Of a stretch of 64,000 nucleotides of DNA, positions 1-11,908 are shown piece by piece. Numbering within the stretch: position 1 is the first letter of the stretch; every line of letters starts with the position of its first letter. The DNA is taken from contig JABLTG010000023.1 in NCBI GenBank assembly GCA_016618085.1, positions 62,001-126,000 of the forward strand, in the 5' to 3' direction. The notes beneath the pieces are model-generated. The model had not been told where the DNA came from, did not search any database, and saw only the letters and a program-made list of their open reading frames with translations. A program made the translations under genes and the position numbers. The DNA is from Neovahlkampfia damariscottae (taxonomy: Eukaryota; Heterolobosea; Selenaionea; Neovahlkampfiida; Neovahlkampfiidae).

Positions 1-148
1 AAAATTTGTGAAAATATACACAACCTATGGCTACAGTTTTTTGAGGACTGACTATGATTTTTTTGACATATTCTTACAGTTCTAGCAGTTTTCCTGCTTT
101 AAAAATAAATTCAATTCCAGTTTCGATTTCATTGTTGTCTGCTTTCAT
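1..148 (-). CDS. Cyclin (cyclin-Q/L-like), 5' end only
   Basis: Partial gene running off the left edge. Exon 1 is 148-78 and an intron of 30 nt (77-48) separates it from exon 2 (47-1). The translation starts MKADNNEIETGIEFIFKAG and continues into LPQKTVAIGCVYFHKF, which matches the first helices of the cyclin box (pattern [AG]xxLxxPQxTxAxGxxxxHRF) and is closest in my judgement to FAM58/cyclin Q, the CDK10 partner; cyclin L or T are alternatives. Cyclins activate a CDK by binding its PSTAIRE-type helix. Two CCAAT boxes (167-171, 184-188) lie upstream and may be shared with the divergent SNF2 gene. Only about 39 residues are visible, so the subfamily is inference. Confidence 0.6.
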
Positions 149-306
149 GTTTTCTTGAAGAACTAACCAATGAAGTAAAACGACCAATGATTTCAAAAAT
201 AAAAAAGAAAATTTATAAAACAAATAGAAACGATTTTAAATACATTTGTTGAAACCAAAAAGGTTTATTTTCATTAACCAATAAGATCATTTTGTTGAAT
301 CAAACA
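149..306. promoter_or_regulatory. Divergent promoter, cyclin / SNF2
   Basis: 158 bp between two divergent ATGs. It contains CCAAT at 167-171 and 184-188 near the cyclin start, and CCAAT at 278-282, 25 nt upstream of the SNF2 ATG at 307. The rest is AT-rich with no coding frame. Confidence 0.5.
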
Positions 307-2991
307 ATGATCAGTGAAAACACCCAAGAGTGTCAAAATATACTTGATAAACTATTGTCAGAAGAAAAAATAGAACCATTTTTAACACCTGTCGTTGAAC
401 AACAACCAGAAATCAAAGAAATTTATTTCAAACAAATTTCTCAACCAATGGATCTTGGAACCATCTCAGTTTTTTGAAACAAAAAATTAACTTAATTTTC
501 AGGATAAATTGAAACAAAATGAATACAAAAATACCTCAGATTTTGCTGAAGATGTCCGTTTGGTTTTTTTGAATACTATGCAATTTACTTTTTACAATGA
601 TCCACTTCACAAAAATTCAAAAAAACTTTTAGGTCTATTTGAGACTCTTTGGTTAAAATCTGATATTTCTAAACAAGTTTCATTTGATAATTCACTACAA
701 AAAAAAAGAAAAAGAATAAAGTCAGAAGAAGTAATGAAAAAATTCAAAGAAACGACAGTGGATTTCATTTTAACAGAAATATATAATTCTTTGGAATCAC
801 CTAAAGAATCTGAAGAAGTGAAACCAATCGGTTTAAATTATGATTTGTATCGTTATCAAGTGGTAAATTATTGATTTTTTTTTATTTTTAGAATTCTTTA
901 GAAATGATGTATGAAAGAGAAACAAAACCAAGAGAATATCCTGACCCTTTGTGGGAAGAATTATCACCAAATTTGTATGAACATGTAATCAATGGTCAAC
1001 AAACAACATCTCGACCAATGATTTTAGATTCCAGAGGTATCTTTATTTATTAATTAAAAAAAAACAAAAAGGTGGACTTTTATGCGAAGAAATGGGTGCA
1101 GGAAAAACGTTAATTGTGATTTCTCTAATTGTAAAAACAAAAGGATGCTGGGCTTCTCATCCAATGTCCAATGAAGAACCAAAACCAAAATCGAATCTAT
1201 TCGAAATGTGTTATGACTTTATCAAAGAAAATGAAATTGATTATTTCAATAGAGACATACCAAATTTTATAAAAGAATCATTGTATCAGGAAAAACCAAA
1301 AACAATTCAAATTCAAAATACAAGATCCAGAAAAACCAGAAAAGGAATTGAATTCAAAACTTTAAAACTATCAAGAACAACTTTAGTAATTGTTCCTCCG
1401 CACCTTTTAAAGCAATGGATGAGTGAATTCAAAAAATTTACTTCCAAAGGTTGTTTGACAATCCATAAAATCCAAACAGAAAAGGAAATATTATCAGTAG
1501 ACGAATTATTGACATTTGATGTTGTTATATGTACTCAAAGCATGTTTACAAAAACAGATTTGATTTTGAAACCATTTTATCAAATTAAATGGTTTCGTGT
1601 AATTATTGATGAAGGTCATATTTTAGGAAAAACATCAACAAGACAAACAATAGCTATGAAGGAATTAATTTGTGATAGAAGATGGATTTGCACAGGCACA
1701 CCAACTCCAAAATCAAATATTGAACTTGAATTGAAAATATTACATGGATTGGTTGATTTTATTAATCATGAACCTTTTTCTGAGAAACAAATTTGGGAAC
1801 GATATATTTTAGAACCATTTTTAGAACAAGAAATAGTGGCGTCCAATAGATTAAAAGAATTGCTAAAAAGGATAATGATTAGGACAAGAAAAGAAGATTT
1901 TGATATTTCAATTCCTTCTTGTCATATTAATGTCATAAAATTGAATCTACAACCATTTGAAATCAATCGTTATAATGAACAAATTGTCCAATTAAAAACG
2001 AATATTATTACATCAAGAGAAGAAGGTGTGGATTATATTTTCCACTCAAAAAATAGAAAATATGCAAAAACAGTTTGGGATAACCTTTTAAAATCATCAT
2101 TTTTTATGGCCGGTTTGGACAAAGAACAACGTGCATTATGTCAAATTGCAATTGAAGATGAATTGAAAAAAGATGATGTTTCAAATTCAAATTTCAGTGA
2201 ATTACTGAATATTCTCCCAGTAGTCAAAGATTATAAAAAGTACCCTCTGAACAACTCAATTCCATGGAATTTATCAACAAAACTAGTGTACTTATTGAAT
2301 CGATTGAAAGAGATTGCACCAAAAGAGAAATGTATTATTTTCACCCAATTCAATGAAATTGCAGCTAATATACTTGAAGCTTTGGATAAAGAAAAAGATA
2401 TAAAATTTGTTGAATATCACCAAAAATACGTAAGAAAAAAAAATGGATTTTTAACAATATGATGGATAGAATATTGCTAAGAGGTCAAAAAACCTCAATT
2501 TATTTGAAACTGATAATTCAGTTCGTGTTATTGTGATGAATATTGGATTGGCAGCTTACGGATTGAATGTTGTTAAAGCCTCTAGAATTTTCATTGTTGA
2601 TCCAATATTAGATAAATCTATTGAAACACAAGCAATAAAAAGGGCTCACAGAATTGGTCAAAAAAATGAAGTTATTGTTGAAAAATTGATTTGTGAAAAT
2701 ACTTTGGATGAATTGATTCATTTAGAATCTGAGAAACATATTAAATCTGAAGATATCATTCAAAAAAGAAAATTAATGAAATCATTACAATTAATGGATA
2801 AAAAAGAAAATCATTTTGAAATTCTAAAAGAAATGATTGATAAGTGTAAAAATCAAGAGAACAGTGAACCTTTGGTTTCAAATTTGAAACAAAAATTAGT
2901 GTCATCAGGAAATTCAGAAATTGAAATGATTGTTGAAAACGAACCAATTATTAAATCAACTCAAAAAAAGAAAGTTTCATTCATGTTTTGA
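307..2991 (+). CDS. SNF2-family ATPase with N-terminal bromodomain
   Basis: Five exons (307-468, 503-862, 892-1036, 1072-2429, 2470-2991) give 848 residues with all frames joining. Residues about 15-95 form a bromodomain (PMDLGTIS/DKLKQNEY, FAEDVRLVFLNTMQF); the first intron splits it. The SNF2 motor follows: motif I GGLLCEEMGAGKT (an intron falls inside GG), motif II DEGH, motif III GTPTPK, motif V GLAAYGLNVV and motif VI AIKRAHRIGQ. This is a DNA-translocating chromatin or repair ATPase of the Rad5/Rad16/SHPRH-like branch, but I see no RING finger between the two lobes. A bromodomain N-terminal to the motor differs from BRM/BRG1, where it is C-terminal. The ATG at 307 was chosen because a CCAAT box sits 25 nt upstream; the upstream TTG at 292 is not a start. 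Confidence 0.85.
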
Positions 2992-3294
2992 AATTACAAC
3001 TCAAATATCAGTAGACTTTTTCAGTTTGAAAATTTTACAACCAAAACCATCAAAAGATGAAAATTCAATGTCAAATTAATCATTTATTCCGAAAATACTC
3101 AATTCAATCAAACTCCAGAAGAATTTGTCTATGAAACAAAACGAAACAATTCAAGAAGATTCAGCAGATAAATTGTTTTATTTATCAAAGAAATTGAATG
3201 GATATTTAAAAAATATTTCAAATTCATCACGTTTCTATATTCTATTATTGGTATAGTTGATGGATTAATCAACAATCATTTGGAATAAAAAAAA
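2992..3294 (+). other. Coding-like tail between SNF2 and F-box genes, unassigned
   Basis: About 300 bp. One plus-strand frame (about 3080-3256) is open for 58 codons and reads like ordinary protein, with MKQNETIQEDSADKL near 3131; the same frame upstream (from about 3024) is also open apart from one TAA. It could be a lost C-terminal exon of the SNF2 gene or decayed coding DNA. I found no donor in the SNF2 3' end that joins it in frame. Confidence 0.3.
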
Positions 3295-4092
3295 TCAGAT
3301 ATTTATTTCATTAAAACTAAAATCACTGAAGTTATTAAGTAAAACATTATTTTTTTCATTTTCTACACAAACTAAACCACAAAGAGTAATGACAAAATTG
3401 AAAAATTTGATGTCTGTAACACTTTGAAAGAATGAAAAGAAATTCTTCAGTTGTGAAAATGAATCAAGCATTGAATCAAATTTATCAGAAATTTCAATTG
3501 AAAAATTAGGAGCGAGATATTCACTTTGTGAATAAAACAACGTAATTTCTTTTAGTTCTTTTCTATTTTCAAAAAAAATACAATTTGCGACCTGAGGCCA
3601 TCCATCAATGCCGAATTCCATCTCAAACACAAAGTGAGCCTCTTTTTGTTCTTCTTTTAATTTAAATTTGATTCTTTTTTTTTCATTTTCAGTTTTTATT
3701 GAACAATGAAAATCTGAAACAAATTCCAAAATGTTCTCCAAAAATGAATTCTTTTTTATATGTTGAGTGAATATTCTGAAACTATTTTGTGTATGAACTC
3801 TATCAAGTTTTTCTTGATGAATTCTCTGAAGTTGAGCTAAAAAAGTTTTTTGAATTCTTGTGGTAGGCAAATGTTTATCTATAATGTGTTCAATTAATTT
3901 TTTACAATAAATCTGTTCTGTGTTTGAGTTAGTCGAATCCAACAGTTCACTAATTTTGTTGTGATTTTTTGATGTTGTTCTGAATGAAAGAAACTCGTTT
4001 GCGTCCAGAAATGTGAAAATAATTGAAATAACTTCTGGTGGAACAAGATGAAAATTACAAATTGATATCTTTCTTCTTTTTGATTCTTGCAT
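3295..4092 (-). CDS. F-box-like protein
   Basis: Single exon, 265 residues, ATG at 4092. Residues about 18-55 (LVPPEVISIIFTFLDANEFL, then SFRTTSKNHNKI) fit an F-box: LPxEVxxxIFxFLxxxEL followed by a cluster of positive residues. F-box proteins bind Skp1 and bring substrates to the SCF ubiquitin ligase. The rest has no recognisable LRR or WD repeats; it is mixed alpha/beta with a hydrophobic C-terminus. The first methionine offered upstream is a TTG, so the ATG preceding QESKRRKIS is preferred. It is divergent from RUVBL2, 227 bp away. Confidence 0.6.
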   Translation of the reverse strand: MQESKRRKISICNFHLVPPEVISIIFTFLDANEFLSFRTTSKNHNKISELLDSTNSNTEQIYCKKLIEHIIDKHLPTTRIQKTFLAQLQRIHQEKLDRVHTQNSFRIFTQHIKKNSFLENILEFVSDFHCSIKTENEKKRIKFKLKEEQKEAHFVFEMEFGIDGWPQVANCIFFENRKELKEITLFYSQSEYLAPNFSIEISDKFDSMLDSFSQLKNFFSFFQSVTDIKFFNFVITLCGLVCVENEKNNVLLNNFSDFSFNEINI

Positions 4093-4319
4093 CAAAGGTC
4101 TATGATAGATCAAAAAATCGGAGAATTGTTGTCCATTGAATATTTCTCAATACCAACCACCAAATACACTTCAACCAAAATTTATGGCAAATCTCAGCAT
4201 AAATGCACACCAGGCTGATCACTACAATCCAATGCACAAAAAAATATGAAAAAAAGCAACAACCGATTTGATTGGTGAATTTCCTTCTTTTCTTCCGTTT
4301 TTTTTTGTATTCAAACAGA

Positions 4320-5836
<1,517 letters not shown>

Positions 5837-5839
5837 AAT

Positions 5840-7226
5840 TTAATTTTTTCTTCCTTCCTTATTTAACAATGTTTCAATATCTTTCCATTTTTTTAAATGT
5901 GTTTTTTTACTTTGTACGATTCTAAGGATACTATCATAAAAAGTTTGATTTGATTTTGAACTTAACAAATAAACAATCATATTTTCTGCATCAGTTTCTT
6001 CTCCTTTTATTGCAGGAATGATGTATTCAACATCATCTAATGAATCACTTTTCTTTAAATAAAAATAATCAAAGAATTGTTGAATCTCTTCTTTACCAAT
6101 TTCTGTTCTTTTTTTACCTTCAAAATAAAGATTCTTTGGTAAAAAGAGTGTGTTACTTTGAGAATCAAATGAAGATGAAATATCAAAATCAATGAATCTA
6201 CATTTAATTTCTCCATCACATTTTTCAATAAAAATATTTTGATAAACTGAATCATTATGAATCATATCAATGTCATATAAACTTTTAGTCATGTTTATAC
6301 ATTGATTAATAATCTTTCTCATTTCATCTGAAAACTTTTCTTCTGTTGCCATTTTGTCAAGTTTTAATAAATAAGAATCATATAGTGTTGCTGAATAACT
6401 GAAAAATTGAGAGAATTTTTTTAAGCATCTTAATTTTCCTTCTTTTTTATTCTTTATCATTTCAACAAGAAGTTTAGCAAAATCAGATTGTGTATTTTCA
6501 TCTTTTTGAATTTTTTTTTTTGCATCTTTTTCAACTTGGAACACTTCAATAACTAAAAAAAATAGTTATGTGAATTTTTTTTTTTTTACTTGTATTGATA
6601 ATATAATCTTGTAAACTCTGTTCTCCAGCTATTTCTAAAAGTGAAACTCTTCTGTTGACTTTTTGAGCATTGTAAGTGAATGATTCAACAACTTGTTTGC
6701 AGATGTTTTGTTCTGGAATTTGATGATTGATATATTTGATGTATAGAATATTATTTAAGCTATTTTCAATAACTTTTACAGTTAAGATTTCATCTTGTTC
6801 ATAATTTTCTATTTCTTCTTCTTCAAATGGTTCTAAAGTAGTTTTGCTTGAGTATGGATTCTTCATGTGAAAGTATAAACTTGTAACATTGTCTTTGTGC
6901 TCAGGACGGTCTAATTCAATGAAACTTTTGACAGAATTGTGGTTATAGACGTTAATTGTCATTTCTTGCTTTTGACGACAAAGTATACTCTTTAACTCTG
7001 GTGTTTTAAAGTTTTTTTGTCTCTTCTTTGGTGACCAAACTTCTTGTTCATCAAGGAAATCTGAAATTGTCAATGGAATAGTGTTTTCGTTGAGAGACTG
7101 AAGTATGTCGGTGGATTCACGATTTCTCTTAAGTGCTCTGACTGGAGTACTGAACTGTGAGCTGTTAATAGTAATTAGATAAATATTGAACTCTTACTTG
7201 GTGACATGAACGTTTTCTTTGTCCAT
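5840..7226 (-). CDS. Divergent protein-kinase-like protein
   Basis: Three exons (7226-7198, 7161-6590, 6552-5840) give 437 residues. The C-terminal half carries a catalytic-loop-like segment DIDMIHNDSVYQNIFI (HND for HRD, Asn retained) followed by RFIDFDIS in the place of the DFG region, so it is a kinase fold, perhaps haspin- or Bub1-like, with weakened motifs. I cannot identify the ATP-binding lysine. The N-terminus (MDKENV, then STPVRALKR) is unstructured and holds a CDK-type S/T-P-x-[KR] site. ATTGG at 7282-7286 lies 56 nt upstream. Upstream of the ATG, 7227-7480 holds only this promoter and the 3' flank of the MACPF gene. Confidence 0.5.
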
Positions 7227-7480
7227 ATGAGTTTGTGTTTTTTCGTCTGAGCAGAAGAACTGTGAATAGTAACAATTTTCGATTGGTCATTTATATGATT
7301 GAAGAATAAATCAAAAAATTTTGATTTTAAAAACGAAAACTATCTATTTTTCATATTCTCCATTGTGTTTTAGCGGCATCCAATCGTTTATTTAGCTAGA
7401 ATAAGCGAATGAAATAATGTTTAAAAATAATCGAGTATTCATTGGTCAAAAAAAAAAAGAGCGAAATTGAAAGGAAAAAT

Positions 7481-9464
7481 TTAAATTTTTAATGTGAATT
7501 TTTCTTCAATTTCATCTTGTGTGAATACTTTATTTTCATTCAATGGATCTGTTTCTGCAAATTGTTGATTGAATTCTTCAATTGCAAGATTCATGAGTCT
7601 AGCTTTTACTGGGCATTCAATAAGAACAGAAATTGGGAGAACATCAAAACTTAATGCTTCTGGATCTTGTTTTTTACCTGTAATAACAACTTTTGAGTTC
7701 ACATTTTTTGTGAACCAGTCATTGACAGAAACTTGTTTTTTCTCAACAACTGAATCAAAAAATGCTGAGGCTTCATTTTTGATCATTTCAGCTGAATTTT
7801 CTTTTAGCATAGTGTTCTTAAAGTAAAAATCACTTCTAATTGAATTTCCAATTTCAGTTCCAATGACAAATTGACTTCCGAATTTTTGAATAATTTCCTT
7901 GTATTGTTGATATACTTTGTTATCATCATAATTTGTTCCAAGATTTGAAACAAGTTTTTTGAAAGATGAACTGATGTATTTTGAACCGATTTTTTTTGAA
8001 ATGTAAATTTCTGGTGAAAGTCTTAATTCATATTCAGAAGTTTTTTTTTCAACTTCAATTTTTGAATTTGCATTTGATTGCTGTTTCAAAAATTCATAAA
8101 TATCACTTGATCTCTTTCCTGCTGCAGTTAAAACTTTTTTTATTTTTTTAACAATGAATTGTTTGATGTAATCATTTTTGTTTTGAAATAAATTAACTGA
8201 TTTTGTTTCAATATTTGATTTATCAACAACTTTGATGTTGTTTAAAACAAGAAATTTATTTTTCCAAACTCCATTGAATTCATTTGTATCCATATCCAAC
8301 ACATTTTCTCTAACTTGCATTTCAATTGGATCATAACCTGCACCAATAATATGATGACCGAGAATTTTACTCTTTCCATTTACTATTTCCGAACTTTTTG
8401 GTATTTCAACTTTTCCAGTCAATGAATAAGTTTTGATGACTTTTTCAAAATTTGATTTTTTCATTGGGTCACCTTTGATAAGATCTGAAATCAATCTTAA
8501 ATTTGAAAGTAAAATATCAGGGCTATCATCAATAGAATATTGCCATTCATTTGTAATATTTTGTGTATTATGATGTTCTTTCAATCCACCATTATAAAAT
8601 AATTCTAAGAAATGAGTTGAAATGGTTGACAAATACCTGTCACAGAGTTATTTCTAAAATATTCATCAATAGTAATTCTTGAACCATTAGCATGTGCACA
8701 TTCACCTTTAAGACATAAATATGTGTTTCTTGATTGTTCAACAATGTATCTTGAGTTTCTGTTGTTTGTGAGATTTTTATTCAAAAATGTGTGTTTAAAA
8801 ACTTCCTAAAAAAAAATTATGAGTCCAAAATAAAAATTTTTACCCCTCCAAAAGTTGAATCAACTTGATGAAAACCACCAAAATTTTTCAGAGCAACTTC
8901 ATATTTTTTGATATCAGGTTTTGTTGGATTTGATGGAATTAATTCAACCATTTTGATAAAATCCGGATGTAATTTACGTAAAAAAGGTGGTCTTGAAATA
9001 ACTTTGTATGCTTGTCCTGCGAAGTAAGCTGAAATTAAAGAAAAATTATCTTCAAATTTTTGAAAGATTTTTTTGTACTTTGGGTTGTATTCACCTCCAA
9101 GACCAAATTTTTCAAGGTTATCAATAGCGCTTCCAAAACTGTAAGTGATTGAGGAAGTATATTCTTTATAACTTTTTGTGACAGCTGTGTTGATTCTTTG
9201 TTGAGTACTGCCAATTGGTGTTAATGTAACGTCCTTTGGAACTTTAAATTTCAAGTCAGGTCTTCCTGGTGGACTCCACAATCTCGGATTTGAATCAAAA
9301 TTGTATTCAAAGATTTGTGATTCTTTTCTTTTCTTTGGAACGATTCCACCATGTCTGTAGTCCATTCCTCTGTTTAAAATATCTGCTCCAGTTAAGGTTG
9401 GATTATCCAAAGCAAAAGTTGCCAAGAGAAAGCAACAACTGACGATTAGAAAGATTTGCTTCAT
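7481..9464 (-). CDS. Secreted protein with two tandem MACPF domains
   Basis: Three exons (9464-8844, 8805-8637, 8604-7481), 637 residues. It starts with a clear signal peptide (MKQIFLIVSCCFLLATFA). Two MACPF/CDC-like domains follow in one chain. Domain 1 has the signature-like NFGGFHQVDSTFGG near residues 194-207, then an EW-SI-SPDIL...ISDLI strand/turn near 283-305. Domain 2 has YKEIIQKFGSQFVIGTEIG near 498-516 and a matching LSFDVLPISVLIECP. Both follow the family pattern Y-x-x-F-I-x-x-[FY]-G-[TS]-H-[FY]-x6-GG, with the His replaced (GF and SQF). MACPF proteins oligomerise into membrane pores. ATTGG at 9477-9481 is 13 nt upstream of the ATG. It is divergent with the PLA2 gene, 157 bp apart. 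Confidence 0.8.
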
Positions 9465-9621
9465 TCTAAAATTATGATTGGTGGAAAAAAAACCAAAGTT
9501 TTTACAATGACTCAATCATAAAAAAATGTCAAAAATACCTGAATTTATTCACATCATTTTCACTGTCACAGAAAGTTTTTAATTGGTTCTCAAAAATTGT
9601 TTATCCAATCAATTCGTTTCA
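9465..9621. promoter_or_regulatory. Divergent promoter, MACPF / phospholipase A2
   Basis: 157 bp between the two start codons. CCAAT-type boxes at 9477-9481 (minus orientation), 9582-9586 (minus) and 9605-9609 (plus). The close head-to-head arrangement suggests that the two secreted proteins are made together. Confidence 0.55.
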
Positions 9622-11076
9622 ATGCACAAAACACTTTTCCTTATCGTCGTTTGTTTATTCTTATTTTCTGTAGTGAAAGCAGATGACGTAGTCACAGCTG
9701 AAGTTACTGAAACTCAAGCAGTGAAACCTTTATTTTTCCGTAGAGCATGGAGAAGAGCTAAAAGGGTCGCAAGAAAAGTCAAAAAAACAGTGAAAAAAGT
9801 TGCAAAAAAAACTGTTAAAAAAGTCAAAAAAGTGGGCAAAAAAGCGATCAAAAAAGTTAAAAAGGTTGGAAAAACAGCTGTCAAAATTGCTAAAAACCCA
9901 GTCAAATTTGTCAAAAACACTTACAAAAACATAAAGTCAAAAATTAACCAAGCTAAAATTCTTGTGAAAATGCTTGCTGATCTCAAAAAATCATACTCAA
10001 AAGTTAAACACAATGGAAAAACAGTTCAATGTTGGAAAATGGTTTGCTTATTTTTTTTTAAAGTTTCAATATAGTACGGTAACTATTGTGGTGGTGGTTA
10101 TTGTGGTAATAAATGGTGGGACAGTTGTAGAGGAAACAAAGTTGATGGTGAAAAATGTACACGTGGACCATTCTTCAACTCAAGACCAAAACCAATTGAT
10201 GAAGTTGATGCATGTTGTATGAAACATGACGACTGTTGTTCAAATGTCAGATTAGATTCACTTGCTGGAAAAAAAGTACCATGTAATTGTAACAAACAAA
10301 TGGGTGAATGCTTCAAAAAAGCTAAAAAAACTTGCAAAAATGATAAATGTAAAGTAGCTGGAAACTTAATGGAAAAATTATCTTTACCATTCAAAGTTGT
10401 CAAATGTGATAAATCATGTTTTAACCTTAAATTCCCATTCGAAAAAACATTCAAAAAAATCGGTGGAGATATGTTAAAAGGTTTGAAAAAAGGTCTTGGT
10501 GGTGTCAAAATTGCTTTTGGAAGCATCAAATCAATCTTTAAGAAAAAAAGAAGTTCATCAAAAAAAGCTGTCAAAAAAGCAAAAAAAACTGTCAAAAGAG
10601 CATTCAACAAAGTTAAAAATGGAGTCAAGAAAACAACCAAAAAAGTTAAAACTGGTCTCAAAAAGAGATCAAGAAAATTCGGAAAAGTTCTTAAGAAAGC
10701 TGCTGGTGGTGTTGGAAAAGCATTCAGAAAAGTTGGAGGTACCCTTAAAAATGGTTTCAGTTCTTTCAAAAATCTTTTCAGAAAAATTAAATTAGGAAAA
10801 GGAAAGCTCAGAAAAGGAAGAAAATCAAAACTCATTGCTAGATTCAGAAACATCAAACCAAAAAGAAGATCTGGAAGAAAAACAAAAAGATCAACAAGAA
10901 GAAGAACAAGAAGAAGATCTGGAAGAAAGGGTAGAAAATCAAGAAAATTTGGCAGAAGAGGTGTAAAAAGAGTTTTCAGAAAAAAACAAAGTTGTAATGG
11001 AAACATCTACGACAAATCAAGAGTTTCAAGAGGACAAAAACCTGATAAATTTGATAGACACCATATCATTGCATAA
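9622..11076 (+). CDS. Secreted phospholipase A2 with lysine/arginine-rich arms
   Basis: Two exons (9622-10041, 10075-11076), 473 residues. Signal peptide MHKTLFLIVVCLFLFSVVKA. Residues about 40-115 are a highly cationic repeat arm (KKVKKVGKKAIKKVKKVGKT). Exon 2 opens on the PLA2 core: calcium-loop-like YGNYCGGGYCG at about 141-151, then the active-site helix DACCMKHDDCC with His191-Asp192, plus many cysteines. A second long Lys/Arg-rich region (about 230-450) ends in NGNIYDKSRVSRGQKPD and RHHIIA. sPLA2 hydrolyses the sn-2 ester of phospholipids using Ca2+ and a His/Asp pair. The arms should bind anionic (bacterial-type) membranes or nucleic acid; that is inference. The intron falls exactly between arm and enzyme core. 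Confidence 0.82.
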
Positions 11077-11156
11077 ATAAATTCATAAATTGTTTCAAAA
11101 AAAATTTCTTTTATTTGGTTAAACCTTCCAATTCACAATAAAACAATAAAAATAAT

Positions 11157-11856
11157 TTATTTTTTTTTTCTTCCATCTCTTTCTAATTTTTCATCAATCA
11201 ACTCATAAGCAGGTAAATATTTCCCATCTCTTGCTAATGATTTATTTTTTTCTGTTGTATTTTTTGCACCTATTGAGGTGTAGCCTTCATCATAAAGTTT
11301 ACAATAAGGTATTTTCAAAATTCTAATGAAATTCCAAACATCTTCATAACTCCAATCCAGTATTGGATTGATCCTCATACATTTTGGCCATCCTTCTGAA
11401 GTAGGTTCAAAAAAATTCATTTTTTCGCAATACGGATCAGTTCTTCGAACTCCGATTAATACTGAGTCGATTTTTGAGTCAATTTTTAATAATTCTGAGA
11501 GAGACTCTTTGAAATTTGAACCTTTAATGCTGATTAAATCAAATTTGAATGTTGAAACAGTTTCTTTGATAAAGTTGTCAACTTCTTCAAAAGTGTCTTC
11601 AACAAAATAGAAAACTTTGATTTTTGGGTCGGTAAAATTTTTTGTTACATAACGTGTTAAATGTAGGAGAATAATATTTTCTTTTCCTCCGTTGAAACTC
11701 AATGAAATTCCACTTGATTTTTTTAAAATGTTAATTTTAATTTTACTTATATTTTAGAGTTGCTTCTTTCAGTATTTCTACTGATTGTTTTATTTTTTCT
11801 CTGAGTGTATCATCAAATTCTTCATTCTCTAGAGAAGACAATTCATCAACCCACAT
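11157..11856 (-). CDS. FAD1: FAD synthase (FMN adenylyltransferase, PAPS-reductase type)
   Basis: Two exons (11856-11747, 11712-11157), 221 residues. The intron lies just before the nucleotide-binding loop LSFNGGKEN (family SFNGGKD). Further landmarks: GVRRTDPY, PTSEGWPKCMRINPILDW, SYEDVWNFIRILKIPYC, LYDEGYTSIGAKNTT and PAYELIDEKLERDGR, all typical of eukaryotic Fad1/FLAD1 C-terminal domains. The enzyme makes FAD from FMN and ATP. It lacks the N-terminal molybdopterin-binding domain of animal FLAD1 and resembles the yeast enzyme. It shares a 52-bp promoter with GPKOW. Confidence 0.9.
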
Positions 11857-11908
11857 AAATTTAAAAACCAATCAAATCAACAAACCAACCAAAACCATAA
11901 CAACTTCA
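11857..11908. promoter_or_regulatory. 52-bp bidirectional promoter with one CCAAT box
   Basis: Only 52 bp separate the FAD synthase ATG (11856, minus) from the GPKOW ATG (11909, plus). One CCAAT at 11868-11872 is the only recognisable element and must serve one or both genes; transcription start sites and 5' UTRs have to fit in this space. Confidence 0.6.

Noticed and set aside
9714-9920. Lys-rich arm as a histone H1 or nuclear protein
   Set aside because: The chain begins with a signal peptide and joins a PLA2 core, so it is secreted; the K-rich repeats alone are not evidence for a histone.
10098-11006. 302-residue minus-strand frame, Leu/Phe/Pro-rich, opposite the PLA2 gene
   Set aside because: It is the complement of the Lys/Arg-rich arm; AAA-rich codons read as TTT/CTT on the other strand. 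No CCAAT box, signal or family match.
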